A stretch of 64,000 nt of DNA, taken from Lutraria lutraria (lineage: Eukaryota > Mollusca > Bivalvia > Venerida > Mactridae). Where the stretch lies: the NCBI GenBank assembly GCA_964023205.1, contig OZ026847.1, positions 880,501 through 944,500 of the forward strand. Direction: 5' to 3'. Below are positions 10,481 through 24,727 of this stretch, piece by piece. The translations under genes and the position numbers were made by a program. The first letter of the stretch is position 1. The number at the start of each line of letters is the position of its first letter. Under the pieces are notes generated by a model. The model was not told the origin of the DNA and made no database searches. It saw only the letters and a program-made list of their open reading frames with translations.

Positions 10481-13400
10481 TGGAAAATATCAGATGTTTC
10501 TTGCATAACTTTGTTCAGTTAAATGTTTTCAATAATTATACTATTGTAAGCGTTTTTAACTTAAGGGATACATTGACTTCGATTTGTAATGCATACTAAA
10601 ACGTTCTTGGAATTTTAAGTAACATGTTTGTCAATTGTATGTCAATTTACTCTCAAATACTTCTTTAGAGAATTAGCATAGCCTTATAAAATATTCAGTC
10701 TATGTATTTCATAAGATTTGTTCCAGTCATTAATAATATTTCATCACCTTGGCAATGTGTCAGACACACATGATGCAGGCATACGGAGTACGGAAGACAT
10801 TTGACACGTTTCAGCGCCTCGTCTGAAATTGTGCGCATTTCTGGTATGCTCATACTCGAAAAAAGGCTACAATATTTTTTTTATAAATTGCTACCCTGTT
10901 TTCATTAATTTTACACCCTGTTTACCGAAATATATGATGTGATATTTACCCACTCAAACATTCGTGAGATGGATGTTTTATGGAATTGCAGAAAACCAAT
11001 CAGCGATAATTTGCTATGTCGAGAACACTAACTATTGATACATTTATGTATTATACATCAAAACAGTAAAATCATAAAACTAACTTATGTCATTTGGGTG
11101 AAACTGCTTTATTTCTTTAAAGAACCATTAGCTTTTTGAATTTAGCAATACAGAACAATATACAAAATTAAAGTAAAATATAAGAAATATATATTTTATT
11201 TATGACTGCATGATGGCTTTCTTTAACCAAAGTGGTAAAAATGTTGTCGAATGCTTTTTCTTAGTTTCTGCAATATCATTGAAAAAGTACTGTACTGCAT
11301 ATCTGTATGTACTTCGTGATTAAAAAAGAAAAATTTGGAGTGTTTTGCAGCAAGTAAAAGCCAGTTTCACTCATATGACAATTTTCTAGGTAAAATAAGA
11401 CCTACTTTAAAATTAACACCCCAAAAAGCTAATGGGACTTTAAACATTGTTAATCAAATATATATTCCAAACAATGTTTGCAACGTTTAAAATGTGTTTT
11501 CTATTGGTACACATATCACGTTTGTATACAAATACAAGTCCATTGTACAGCGCAAATCAGTTGACAGTGTATTAGATTGCTCTCAACATGGTCTATTTGG
11601 ATGTCATTCTTAACATTTGTACACATTTCAGTAATTTATATGTGGAATTGTGAGAATGTATTACTCGTTACATATGCCCGTATCGATAGATCGGTGGCAT
11701 ATTATTTTGGCCCTGTCTGTATGTCTGTTTGTTTGTACCAAACTATAAAATCAAAACGCTTCCACCTTCATAGATTGGTTTCTCATGACAATCTCTACAG
11801 GATCTGTGCATTTTAAGGTCAAATGTCAATGTCAAAAAGCACATCTTGTTAACACACCTTTTAACTGGTTTTCATTTGAAACACATTTCTTGTCACTTGG
11901 GTGACCGTTCCACATTTATTCCCACAACTATAAAACAGTTTTATGTGACATAATAATTATTACCGATCAACCTATACCTTTCACGTACTCTACCAATATG
12001 TAGCCCAGTATGTTCTTAATTCATGTCATTCTCCTTCCCCTCCTTGCTTATATTTTGAAGACACAATACAGTACATTATGTGATCAGCAATGAATCACTG
12101 CCTTTCTCGTTCAAGTTGAGATTGTGATATTGTTAGGATTTAATTTCTTCAGCAGACACTTTAAATCGTCGCTCTATATCATCATTAAACAGCATGTTGT
12201 TGGATCTAATATTGCTTAACATTTAGTTCCACAATTACTAGTAACCAAATAATCCAGTTAGTGAAATATACGTATAACAAATGAAGTTAACTTTAAGGAG
12301 AAATTAAACAAAATTTTCCTCAGACAACTGGCGTCGACCTCATTTTGTACATTGTGTAATTTCGATATGTCAACATAAAATTAAAGTGTAACGATGTTTA
12401 TTTACATTTTATTGTCTGTCACATTCGTTAGAATATGTGAGTTTTTATAAAAATAAAACGTCTTTAAGTTATTGGATCTATAGAAAATGAGCTTTGTCAA
12501 TGTTTACAACCATTAATCTTCTGCGATCTTTCTGAAATCGCCATTTCTAAATTGTTCAACATGAACAAGATTTTACAAATACTTTCTTAAAATGAATACA
12601 ATCATTTTCTAATTTTCAAGTTTTGATTGCACCACCTTTTGATTCTTCGTTAAAAATGAAAATGCGTGTCGATATGAATTCATGCATTTGACCTTTGTAT
12701 TTGTTAGCAGAAAACTAGTGCAGGCACCACACACGAGATATCCAAGCTTCATATTGTATTTGACGTGTTATGTTTTTGTACGAACTGACCGGACGATTAC
12801 TCTTCTTTAACAGTCATTGAAACGGAACAAATTCTAAATAATTTAAACCAATTTACTTTTCCTGGTATGTTGTGTGATATATCTGGTACGTTTGATGTAA
12901 ATACAGTGAATTTACCACTAATACCGTCTAGCCATAACTTAGCCCCTATAAGCTTAACTCTCCTTTTTAAATATACATAAACCTCGCACACCATTTTAGT
13001 TATATGGCTACAAGATCAATTTGTCTCCCTTTTCTATGATTGACGCGAGATAATTCACGAACACTGCCATTAACATTGCACATTTAAATATACCATATGG
13101 ACTTTCATCACTTAGATGTGTAGGCGTTTCTCGAGAAGCTATATATGTTGAATCACTTACAAGTGAAATTGAACCAAAACATATTATAATAGATACAACA
13201 TAGTGAGAGAGAATTGGACACATCGAATGTTATCTACATACTGTAGATACTAATATATGATCTCATTTGGCGCCACACGTTTTTAATGTGAAAGGAATAA
13301 TGTTTTGAAAGTAAATAATTCGACGAAGGACAATAATTAAATGTCAACAAAGTGTGTAAAACGTAAATACTCATAATACAATAGCTAGAACAATAATGAA

Positions 13401-16400
13401 TAATAAAATATAAATGATACTTTCAGCACGATATGATTTACTCCATCGTTGTAATTGAACATTGTTATTTACTTTCCTATCTAAAACATCAAAGAGTCCG
13501 TCTCATGAGTATATATGTCTAGGATCATCTGTAAATATATACATAAGAAATGATAGAATACACACAGAACGTTTTCCAAACTCTGCTTGAAAGTTCTTGA
13601 AAGTTTTGAACAGTATGCTGACACTTATGTTTTTATTTCTACTACCAGTCCTTGTTTGACAACCATATCTTGTCACGAGTGATAGAATCACAAGTAGGTA
13701 AGCACCATAAGCATATTTATACAACAATGTCGTGAACGAAAAATACGTTCCCACATACTTTCTACAGTCACAAACCAAACAACACCAACCTAAGAGTACA
13801 CACAAACGTGACAAGAGTTATCCAAACATAACAATACACATATGACAATATTACTAACACCTACGTAAACAAAATATTAAATCGGTCATTGTTTATAACT
13901 AAATTGTACCATTGGTATGTATTGAATTCGATTTCTTATTAAATAAAAATACATTCAATCAGTGTTTCTACACGTTGTCAGTTATGAGGAGACATGAAAC
14001 TGAAGGTGGAATGTTTTGTATGTGTTTCTGTGCTCGGAATCGTTCGTTTAATTACATGATGCATTCCAAACTGTTGCTAAAGTGTATTAGAGTATAATGA
14101 CTTCGTGATTGAACATTCACGTAATAATATGTAAAATTCTCCGTGGATGACGAATAGAGTCGAACTATTGGAGTTCTGTCATACGGCCAGGGAAGTCATC
14201 TACTGCATGATAATGTTTCATGAAAACTGTCTGGACAGGAACGAATGCTGACCGGTAGGCATAGTACATCAATTAACTGGAAACTCGTATACTGATGGAT
14301 ATGCCTTTCTGTTTCTACGTATCCAAACAGTCCTGTAGATACATTGTCATCATTTACGTGAAACAAAGCCTTCGTTCATGGCTTTAGTGTAATTACATTT
14401 CATGTGGTTGGTACTAGCATGAATCTACGACGGATTTAAGAAGACACTTAGCATGGGTGATATAAATATATTACATAGTCCCAATATTAACGTTATGTGG
14501 TGTATACATAGTGATAATAGAAAATTTATTCACACATTGCTATTTGTCTTGGTTACAGAAAAATGTCTCTTAATTTATTTTGGCCAATAATCAAAACAAT
14601 CCTAAGATGGTAATACAGTTGATTACATTAACTTCTCTATATTCATGTCAACTTTGTACATTATAGTATATTATAAAATGTATCTCTATGAATGGTAACT
14701 ATTCCATAGAACGCGTTAAAACGTGGGCGTATTGAAAAAGATAAGACGGGTCTTAGGTTACATCATAGAAAACAATTGTGTGCATTTAATTACAATATGT
14801 CGACGGTGAACTTTAAAATCCTCGTAAAAGTTGAGCAAAAAACTGTCTATATTTTTTCTTTTCTCGCCAAATAATGTGATATTTCGCATCAACACACAAA
14901 AATGCATTCTGATTCATTTGGAGAGCAAATCTTGTAAGCATCAATACCTCTAATGCTCCATTTATACTTAGGATAAATTTGCACATAAGTTTGATAAAAA
15001 TATTGATATACGTGATATACATGTACGAGACATTTGACTGATATTCCGTCCGAAAAATGCTTTACGGGTTATTTGAATAAAACACTCAGTCAAGAATATT
15101 TAGATATCGAAATGGAAATATCATAACTTGTCTTAGTTTGATTCAAGATGTGACTTTGTGTCATCTTTCAATGTTATAAACGTTTATAATGTTTGCGATG
15201 TAAGTGACGTACCATTTTATGTAAGTATAATTATGTATTGCAGTATGAAAAGTTGAAAACTAACATTAATAATATTTTATCCCTGAGGTGTTAAGATACC
15301 AAACCTGACTATATCGTATATTATATATCATTATTTTCTTTTGGTGTTTCTGTTGGGATAATTAAGAAGCATCTACGATTAGCATATTCCAAAACTTTAT
15401 TGGCAGATGATGCGTTCAACTATTACTATTCAGTGACATCCACCAAATAAATTAATGCGTAATATTGCCACGGACATACTATTATCAATTACTTCATCTT
15501 TCAGTAGTACATGTATGACCTCGTAGTTTCACCTTCGGTCTGCTATTGCTGAATGTCATATCTGTGTGGGGTACATTGTTTAACGAGTGTCGTTGCGTAA
15601 AACTTTCTCTGACCATTTCATGTTATTCAGAAAGACATGGTGATTTTCTGTCACATTTAATTTATCTGTATTAAGTTTACATTGTCTAACTTTTCGCCAT
15701 CCATCTTACTCTGTACCTTGTTTCACCAATACTTCTATGTGGACTGGGTTCTGAATATATTTTTTATGACCATCAATTTATCAAATCCAATTACAAGGAG
15801 TTCAGTTCTGATGACTGACTTGCTCACTTTCATTGTTGGCTTTGCATTTTCTAGCTTATATTTCGAAACTTAGGTATTTCTGGTTCATTATCATCACTGT
15901 CATTTACTTTATCATATCCTTACTCAGTATTGGCCTGTTTACTTTCATCAGTTGAACTGCTATCTCTAACAGTTTCATAAAACTTACTTACCCGGGCTGA
16001 CTATGATAATTCAAAAAGCTCGTATATCACTTCAGATTAGTATTTTCAGCGAAATTTATCTGAGACAAATATCGGATATATCTTGAATAATAATGCTTTT
16101 ACAATATACACCAAAATACTAAAATCATAGCGCAAATGTAGAGCTGAAAATAAAGAAATCTCAAGACTTACAATAGGCTTCGACATACATGCTTTTCGCA
16201 GTTTATGTAGTTGGACATGCTGATTCCGATGGCGCGAAAACAAAAGAAACGCCTAAATGGACCTAAGCGGATTTTGAATTTCACCGACGATGTGGAAAAT
16301 GGCAGTATGTCATTTTACAAATACGGATAAGGTATTTACGGCGGGTGTATTACAGATGGGTTTACATAGGACATGTAATTTGAAGAGAAATAACGTGGTT

Positions 16401-16863
16401 ATTCTGATTGATAACTTACATCAAATACTTTTATACAACTACTCGTAATTCTTTCACATATCTCCTTTCTGAGATACGGGGACTAAAATTGGTGCCCAAC
16501 CATTTCGTGCCGCCGCATACAATACACACATTTACGAACTTTCCCAGACAAATGAAATCTATATCAACACACGATACAAGTAAATATCGAAAATTTATGT
16601 CTGCAGTATTATTACCGGTATCATAATTTGGATCTACTGATCATCACCGGTTTTTCAATAGCAGTGTTACGAGGCATCTTTTTCGTAGACATAGACAAAA
16701 CTATACTACTCAAAATTTGATAAGGATCACGTTTGATTATCACATTTTAAGTAGTGTATATTAGTTCACTTTAGTATTTATCTAAAGTACTAAATGATTC
16801 ATTCTGTAATATTATAAATAATACGTTTTCAATATACATGTATATAAGAAAGGGTTTTAAAAT
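10481..16863. other. Long stretch without recognisable genes
   Basis: AT-rich and stop-rich. About 11,690-11,870 contains GGCCCTGTCTGTATGTCTGT followed by AAGGTCAAATGTCAATGTCA, a pattern I associate with a degraded molluscan dispersed repeat (low confidence). The longest open frame, 103 codons at 13,503-13,814 minus, has no recognisable motif. Other frames of 60-70 codons are at chance level for this length. Confidence 0.4.
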
Positions 16864-16945
16864 AGTTCAATAGTTCAAAGTTTATTGGCAAATAGCAAAA
16901 TACATTGCCTTTGGCCATTTACAACATAATATGGCAAAGACAAAC

Positions 16946-16980
<35 letters not shown>

Positions 16981-17705
16981 AACCATCAAGTGAGCATATG
17001 AACAAATGGATGATTAAGATAAATCTGATAAATCAAGAAACAGGTACAGAGTTAAGTAATTTTGAGCGACAGGACATAGCATGTTTAATAAATTTAGCAA
17101 TATTTACTGTTTTCCTAACATTTTTGCTAGACATAAAAGAGATGAATTTGTTTATATTTGGCCATGAAATTTGTCCCAAAAATTTAAGTCTTAAATCCTT
17201 GTATTGGCTACAACATAGTAGAAAGTGGTATTCATTTTCGATCACATTTTGATTACATATTTTACAGAGTCTATTATTTCTTTCTATTCTACTAAATCTT
17301 CCCGATTCAATTTCAAGTCTATGAGATCCTAGCCGTAAACGTGTCAAGTGTTTCCTTAAATCGTCGTTACTAATATTTACTAAATATTCTTCAAAAATAT
17401 AATCTTTTTTAAATTTTCAGTATGGATCGAGTTTAGACATGTTACTGATTGAATTGTTCCAATTTTGAACATACTGATCACGTAATCTTTGCTTAATTTG
17501 TGGGAAATAATTAAAATTTTGAGAGTATTCTGTATGTAGATATCCAAAACCAAGATGATCAACAATAGAAGTAATCTTACGTATCCAATTAGAGTTACGA
17601 ACATTAACCTGAAGATCATGATATACGTTATAAATAGTGGAGTTAACATTGTTCATAATTTTCATAATTGTAACAACTCGTACAAATCCCACTTTCAATC
17701 AAAAA
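16864..17705 (-). pseudogene. 5'-truncated LINE, 3' end of ORF2-like protein
   Basis: A non-LTR retrotransposon remnant on the minus strand, related to the LINE at 29,226-31,030. Two overlapping frames give NSNWIRKITSIVDHLGFGYL, QIKQRLRDQYVQNWNNSI (17,417-17,698) and RLGSHRLEIESGRF, LCKICNQNVIENEYHFLLC (17,033-17,347). These align in order with the C-terminal third of the 29-kb copy, including the CxxC...H...C zinc-finger-like motif. The reverse transcriptase core is absent, and a frameshift separates the two parts near 17,350-17,415. The 3' end (16,864-16,920) reads GGCCAAAGGCAATG then CCAATAAACTTTGAACTATT on the minus strand. This is a short simple tail like that of other copies. Confidence 0.85.
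16951..16970. repeat. (TA)n microsatellite
   Basis: A run of TA dinucleotides inside the 3' region of the LINE fragment, probably grown from an AT-rich stretch of its untranslated region. Confidence 0.8.
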
Positions 17706-19401
17706 CAAGTCCAACACATTGGAACATATGCAAAATGGAGGAAGAACTTTAGAACACAAGTTAACAACATTGAAGAAAGTAGTGTACATTGTTGAATATC
17801 ATCATGTCGTCTAGTCATTCAACAACATACATATATTTCCCCTGTGGTTGATGAAAACATTCAAGGCACACTGTGCATTATTATCAACTGTCATTTTTCT
17901 GAGGAGAACATTAGTAACGGATGATTCCATTTGATGGAATACGTCTGTAGAGGAGGTCCAAATGTGCCTTTATATGTCATTAAACACTGAGATAAATTTT
18001 CTAATAACATGAACGAATATATTAACTGTTTCTTGGTAGAAAAACACAGCAAGATCATTTGGATAGGTCTGGTTATTCGTTTACACAGTACGCCATAATG
18101 GCGGTTATAAAACCGATAACACAGGAGCACAAAAAGTGATTCATTTCATGTTTTTGGAAGTGACAGAAGACCGCATATTCGTCGTTATTTTACCATAGAT
18201 GAAATCGTGATTCCTTATTACGTTTGCACATCGTCCATGTATTGTGTGTAATTATGCTGTAATGTCCCCATAATGCTATTCGGACGTTTCAAGAAATTAA
18301 ATCCGTCTTAAAAAGTGCACGTGCAAATTCATCGGCATAAACGAATCGTTGCGGTCTCGTTTCATGGGTAACCGTAAACATTTTCAAAATTGGGAACTTA
18401 GTGTGTGCAGTGTGTTTTGGGGCTTAAAGGGGACAGTGTAATCACTTCAAATTTGTGCAGTGCTAGTTGAAAATTCTTACTACATGTACTTAAAAATAAT
18501 GAAAATCCAATTGTTTTATATTTTGACAAATGGATAAATCCCCGTTCTACACTGTGCTTTATTTCATATTACATACTTACTTTGATCACACATATTGACT
18601 ATAGTAGACATCTATAAAACAAATATGTCTGTCAGAGGATCTGTACTTCTCTGGCTGTAATGTTCAGACGAAACACGCATGCGTTTTGTATGGAGTACGG
18701 TAACATATGTTTTTGAGTGTGTAAGCACGCCTCATATCTCAAAATGTATCCACATTTACAGTAGGCTATTTTATCGTTTCTTTTGCAAACAGGGAAGGAT
18801 AAGATTGTGTTTAATTTGTCATGAATTGGTGTACAAATTAATCATTAACAATCACACTATAGATTATTTCTGCAATCAACAAATATTGTTCTTGCGATGA
18901 TAATAGACATGATACGTAAATAAATATTGGACAGTTATTTTTGTGATTTGAAATTGTCCTTCTATATATGGTAATATAAGTCTTGAAGTCTTATAAGTGT
19001 TGAACATTACACTTTGCTTTATGGCTTTAAACGAATACTCACGTAAGCTTCAATAAATAGCCAACAGAAAAAATGGACATGGTTCAAAATGCGTGCGCTT
19101 TATGTGAATTACTTTGATTAAATATGGCCAGACATTCCAAGTATTGAACAGTCAGCAGTCTTCATTTCAATCAAAAGTCCATTACATGTATTTGATTAAT
19201 AAGAATTACTCAGTATTGCACAGTAAAATGAACATACTTGACTTACATCGTTTAAGTTTTTAAACAATCAATGACATATCTAGCTTTCTTGTTAGTTTAA
19301 TAAATAGTGTTCCAAGTGCCCTGCACTTGCTTACGGTTGAAAATGTCTTTGTTGTTTTATTTCTTGATCAGTTTCTACACTGACACCGACTCTGGACCAT
19401 T
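17706..19401. other. No gene seen
   Basis: AT-rich, non-coding. The largest frames (17,891-18,130 minus, 79 codons; 18,679-18,900 plus, 73 codons) show no motif. Confidence 0.45.
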
Positions 19402-19611
19402 AGAACAATATCTGATTCAGTATAAATAATTTTGTATACCCGAAATATGCATAACTGTCCGTCAAACTTTGTTGTGAACTGTCATTAAGGAAGCAATATA
19501 CTGTGCTTTTTCTTCAGCAAATTATTATTAGTATGTGAGTACAATATTTATATCGAATGATTACGTTTGATGTATCGTGTCTGAACAGGAAGTAATCGTT
19601 GAAAATATAAT

Positions 19612-19625
19612 CACGTGATATAAAA
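19612..19625 (+). promoter_or_regulatory. CACGTG + TATAAAA core-promoter candidate, unit A
   Basis: CACGTG (19,612-19,617) is followed one base later by TATAAAA (19,619-19,625) and then GCGCG. Such a tight E-box/TATA pair followed by a GC-rich patch would place a start site near 19,650. Downstream there is no long open frame: the first ATGs open short frames (for example 19,785-19,979). The block may serve a spliced, non-coding or dead transcript. Confidence 0.45.
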
Positions 19626-20453
19626 GCGCGTAAAACTCTTTTGTAGCAAACAGACGAACACAGTGTAGTTTACTAATAGATTGGCTTACCCATAACCATT
19701 GGTATGCATAACTATGTTCATCCGTTATTCAAAAACGTTCCGCGTTTACGCTTCAACAATAAAGGATTCTGACAGCTAAATGTCTTGAGCAATAATTATA
19801 AAAGACATCCCTGGACTACACATTCTGAGTATATCTGCCCAGCAATGACGTTCGTGCGGTGTCAGACATTTTGGCATTATTCGGCATTTTGTGACAAACA
19901 GACTAATTTACGTCGACAAAGCCGTATGTTAATCTGTAAGAATTTGTTAGGTAATCTGTGGACAAAGGATTTCCTATAAATGTTAATAACACTTTAGACA
20001 TAACAGACCGATGTTTGACTGAAGATTGTAACTGGACAAAACAGTGAGGGAATAAAAGTCGTGATATATAATATTACTTTATCTAATATTATACTGACAT
20101 AGACATGCGAACTAATATGACAAAACATACTAAAGTTGAAACATAATTTAAATCACTGGATTAACTTCACAGATCGGAATAAAAAAATATATTGAATCAT
20201 TATACTGTTTACTAGTGCTATGATAGTCGAATATCTAAGTAAGTAAGTAACACTTACATTGCATGACGGCTATTCAATAAATTCACAATCCATTATAAGG
20301 GATATAGTGTAATATTTATATTACCAGTATTCAAGTGTATCATGACCGTACCTTTTTATTTGTCTTTAGGATGACGTAGTTTATAATGTATCAGACATAT
20401 TTGATTTAAAGTATGCGTTTTGTACAACAATTTATGCTTGGAGGTAATTTGCA

Positions 20454-20656
20454 TTTACACAGAATGTTTCAAAAAGAGCTCATTTACACGGAATGTTTCA
20501 AAAAGAGCTCATTTACACGGAATGTTCAAAAAGAGCTCATTTACACGGAATGTTTCAAAAAGAGCTCATTTACACAGAATGTTTCAAAAAGAGCTCATTT
20601 ACACGGAATGTTTCAAAAAGAGCTCATTTACACGGAATGTTTCAAAAAAGAGCTCA
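20454..20656 (+). repeat. 29-bp minisatellite, 7 units (unit A)
   Basis: Seven head-to-tail units of TTTACACGGAATGTTTCAAA followed by AAGAGCTCA (29 bp). Units 1 and 5 have ACACAG instead of ACACGG, unit 3 has lost one T, and the last unit has gained one A. There are no unique spacers between units. Because 29 is not a multiple of three, all three plus frames run open through the array, which makes spurious open frames of 63-92 codons. Confidence 0.95.
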
Positions 20657-23600
20657 CAATGTTGATGTTGTCTGCATGCAGTAAAGCTTGAATATGCCTT
20701 TGGTTTGACAGTCTTTAGATAAACTTTAAAGACAATTATCAAAGTCTAGAAACTTATGTTACACCGAAGAATAATCAATAATTTTATTTATAATTCATTT
20801 TTGGTATCAAGTTTATAATGTGAAATATTATTAGAAACTCCTTAATATTCATAAATTCGTTATTTCTGGTTACAACTTATCTGACACTTGTGGTTAACCT
20901 ACTCTAAAACACAGGGTCAATAATTATTAAGCATCACCATTTTGTTAAAACAAAACAACTAGGGAACAACTCAGCTTATCACAGTTTGTGCCATTGATAT
21001 TGATACAACTATTGATTGAAGTGATGAAAGAAATTTTCATCGTCTTTTGTCCATTTTGCAGGTTTATCATTTTAAACTATATTCATGTGAGATAGTCTTA
21101 GTAAAGAACTCTAACTACAAAAGCGTATCAAATCACTGTGCATACAATCAAAGCATAATTACGATAATGTAGGTAAAATCAGATATATATAATATAATAA
21201 TATCATATGTAATGAATGGTAAAAACATGAGCTTGCAGTAATTATTTATACAAAGCGTGTATTTTAATGCAGATGTCAATATATTTTAATGGTTTCAAAT
21301 AGAGCTTTAAAAAAACAATTCGACCAAATAAATGCTGTATGACCGACCATGTGGGCAAAATAATTGACGTACGTATATTGAAGAACTGTTACTTCATATT
21401 AATACTCTCTGAATATCCACATACGGGTGATAATACGAAATGTACTAAAAGAAAGACGTTTGCACACAATTCACTATAGAAAATACATTTGACATCTTGG
21501 GTCAAACAACGAACGAGTTTGTTTCTAAAGTAGCAATGTGAAAATCGATTTCCTTCTATTAAGAATGGTCTCGTCATATTGTCTTTTGGATAGTTAAACA
21601 CAAGATAATTTATACTGTACCGAAACCGTTCCTTGCCTCCTCTGATAATTTACCGGTATTTACTTTCGCCTCTATCAAATGTTTTTAATATTGATTAAAA
21701 AGTCGTATATTATTTCTATCGAAAGAAATCTGTGAACATAGTGTCCCATTGTAAACATTTAGCATTTGAGAATTTACTAAACTGTATTTAAATCCAACAG
21801 ATTCTTAAATTTCAGATACATATATTGATGTCCTTTGTTTTTCATTGTTTTACGATTATTGTTTACGAGTTTAAGACTCAGCCGAGGATAATTTTACTTT
21901 TCAATAACAATATGATCAAAGATGTGTCTGTATTGTAAGAAAGACACGCAAAGTCAAACATGTGAACAAAGGTCATCCATGGGAAATACAAAATATGACC
22001 TTTATTGACAGGTGGTCTTTATTCGGAAGTCGTTTCATTCTTAATATTAACCAATGACGATTTTAAAAACATTTGCCTTTATACACAATGTGACCATTAT
22101 TCGGAGGTGGCCACTAATCTGGTTTGGTGGTTTTATTTAAAATAAGTTACCTACAATAAAGCGTACTCCGATTAGAATCCATTATGACATTGAGCAGTTT
22201 TGCAGATTATGCAACTCAAAATAACACTCTTTGCAGAATTCAGTATTTTATTATCAATTCCTTTTCAATCACTGCGTATGCAAATTTCCCTACTGATTTC
22301 AAATTTCATGTTCCGAGATAATTATTAATATTTAGTAATGCTGAATTCCACAGAACTAATATAATAACTTGTATGCTAGATATTAAGGGAAACGGGTCCC
22401 AGTATTAGGAACATCAATTAAAACATGAAGATAATACATCATGGTCATCTAATAATAATCTTAATGAAAATCATCATACTACAGTTAGACATGTGTATGT
22501 GGCCACTAAACTTATTGAGACTAGGGCAAAGGGGCAAGGTAAGTTTCAAGGTCACGTGTGTGGCGTGTAGAGGAGGTGTCCTCCAAATGTTTCTTTGTGC
22601 ATCACTAACTAAGTTATCCAAAAACAAGAATAATGAGTCATGTCCAACTGATCAACGAACGAAATGTTTTCAGGCAGTCCAAGCATAATTGGGGAAATGA
22701 ATGTGATGTCGAATTATAAATGAAGTCCATGATGCAAACATAATTTATGTTTCAATTAGCATACAGCAGAATGGATTGATTGCATTTTCAAAGAAACATA
22801 TATTCAGCTATGTAACAGGCTATATATATATGTGTAAATATCTAAGAGAATATAAACATTAATACGTGTATGTCTTGTCGTGAGCTATCATAATCAACTG
22901 TTACGTTTACGTTACGTTTATCTTCTATTGATATCATACACAGTTTGTCTGTCGAATACCTTAGGTTAAGATTTATTTTGGCATAATGTACATACATGGC
23001 CAATATAACAACATGTAGTGAAACATAACGTAACACAACATGAGCATTATCACCAAGATATGCACACCAACACCAGGGATAACAAAACAGTGTAAAGCCA
23101 TATTTCCAGTGCCGTCTTTTACACTTTATTTATATTAATGCTGTTCGATTCTGTTATCGGACATTCGTTGTCGAGTCGTAAAAGTCTATGACTAGTAATC
23201 AATAGTCCCTCATCCTAGTAAGATCGAAGCCCTACATGTATATAGTTTATAGAAGGTCAGGGTTATAAAGTATACAAGTACAATAACTACTTGAAAAGTC
23301 GCCATACATCAACAATATTACTCATGTCTTAACTCTTTAAACTATGCAGTGTACAGATATGTGGCTTTCCCTAATTGTGTGTAATTTTATTCCAAGTTTG
23401 TTTTAACCTCGCAATGTTTTATGTAATGGATAGCTTTTTATAAGACTTTTTGAAGTATGTTGATGTGTTTCTTGTATCTGTATTAAAACTAACTTTTAGG
23501 GAGTATTTTTGTACAGATAGAACAAATTGCTTTATTTAAAAACATGAACACGATTCCCTGGTTTTATCTGTGTATGTAACGTGTAATTTCATAACGGATG

Positions 23601-24713
23601 ATACACCCAGTCAACTATTTATGAGCACAATGTCTGGCTTTAATATCTAAGTAATGGTCTTACTTGTTGTGCATAAAGTTCAACTGGGAATACGTATTAC
23701 TTAATTTGTCTTCACTTAAGTTGTATATTAGCTATAATTCATGTCTCATAAATGACAGAAACACGAACACGATTATACTGTGTTCTGTAAGAGAAAAAGT
23801 GTAATAGAATGAAATTGTAAATCTTACTATCCGGAACGTACTGTTGTACGAAATGTACATTTCACTAAGGAATAAACGATTATTAACACCAGACTTGCGG
23901 CATTCAATTGTTTCCGGCCATTTTGCTCAAATAATGCGGAACGTTATATTGTATACATGTCATTCATACAGCATGGTTTACATGTTATTATATAGCATCA
24001 CCACAATTCTTCGTTTTTCATTGTTAGTACTTATTCGGTGTTATCAATTTTGTCCTGGTAAAAATATAAAATAAAGATTATATGAGAACACCACCAAAGT
24101 CTTGCAAATGAATACGAATAGCCCAAAATCGACATTTGGCCTTCTTGCTATTAAAACCTTATGTCATCACAAAATAGTAATTGTTAATGCTTTTGAAATT
24201 TAACAAACAATCTACCATCGTCTATTCCCTAAGCCAAATATTGGGCAGCTATATCTGAAGCGTAATACATTATTTATTGAACATCCCTTGCTAACAGACT
24301 GCTTCACTGATTTTAATTGCTTTACACATGGCTGTGTCGAGGAAGACATACCACCAAATAGCTGATATTCACAAAATGGCTTAACATGTTGAACTAATAT
24401 ACAATGTACCAACAAATTATGTTCCAAGGGACATCTGTTATAACGCAATACCGTTAGCTGTCAGGAATGTTCGTTTTTTAAGAGTAAAATGTTGGTTCTT
24501 TTGAATAGAGCAATATCTGATTCAGTATAAATATTTTTGTATACCCGAAATATGCATAACTGTCCGTCAAACTTTGTTGTGAATTGTCATTAAGGAAGCA
24601 ATATGCTGTGCCTTTTCTTCAGCCAATTATTAGTATGTGAGTACAATATTTATATCGAATGATTACGTTTGATGTATCGTGTCTGAACAGGAAGTAATCG
24701 TTGAAAATATAAT

Positions 24714-24727
24714 CACGTGATATAAAA
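24714..24727 (+). promoter_or_regulatory. CACGTG + TATAAAA core-promoter candidate, unit B
   Basis: Identical to the block at 19,612-19,625: E-box at 24,714-24,719 and TATAAAA at 24,721-24,727. Both elements and their spacing survived duplication unchanged, but the units are too similar for this alone to show selection. Confidence 0.45.

Larger units (their letters stand above)
19402..24506 (+). repeat. Tandem segmental duplication, unit A
   Basis: The whole unit is repeated directly at 24,507-29,035 with very high identity. Unit A begins AATATCTGATTCAGTATAAA and ends GTAAAATGTTGGTTCTTTTG just before unit B starts, so the two abut head to tail. Unit A has about 590 bp (20,817-21,418) that unit B lacks, seven rather than four 29-bp minisatellite units, and lacks about 140 bp present in B at 28,594-28,734. 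It contains a promoter-like block near its start. Open frames of up to 78 codons match between the units only because the copies are nearly identical. No product is recognised. Confidence 0.9.

Noticed and set aside
13503..13814. 103-codon minus-strand frame
   Set aside because: No recognisable motif, no repeat or paralogue support, and within the length expected by chance in a 64-kb AT-rich window.
20454..20656. CRISPR-like look of short regularly repeated units
   Set aside because: Units are contiguous with no unique spacers, and the context is animal genomic DNA.
20413..20691. Three overlapping plus frames with repeated HLHGMFQKEL or similar
   Set aside because: Read-through of the 29-bp minisatellite in all three frames; unit number differs between the duplicates.
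23844..24448. Frames of 76-78 codons shared with 28,235-28,465 and 28,745-28,981, suggesting a conserved gene pair
   Set aside because: The duplicates are nearly identical throughout, so shared frames carry no evidence of selection; no motifs are present.
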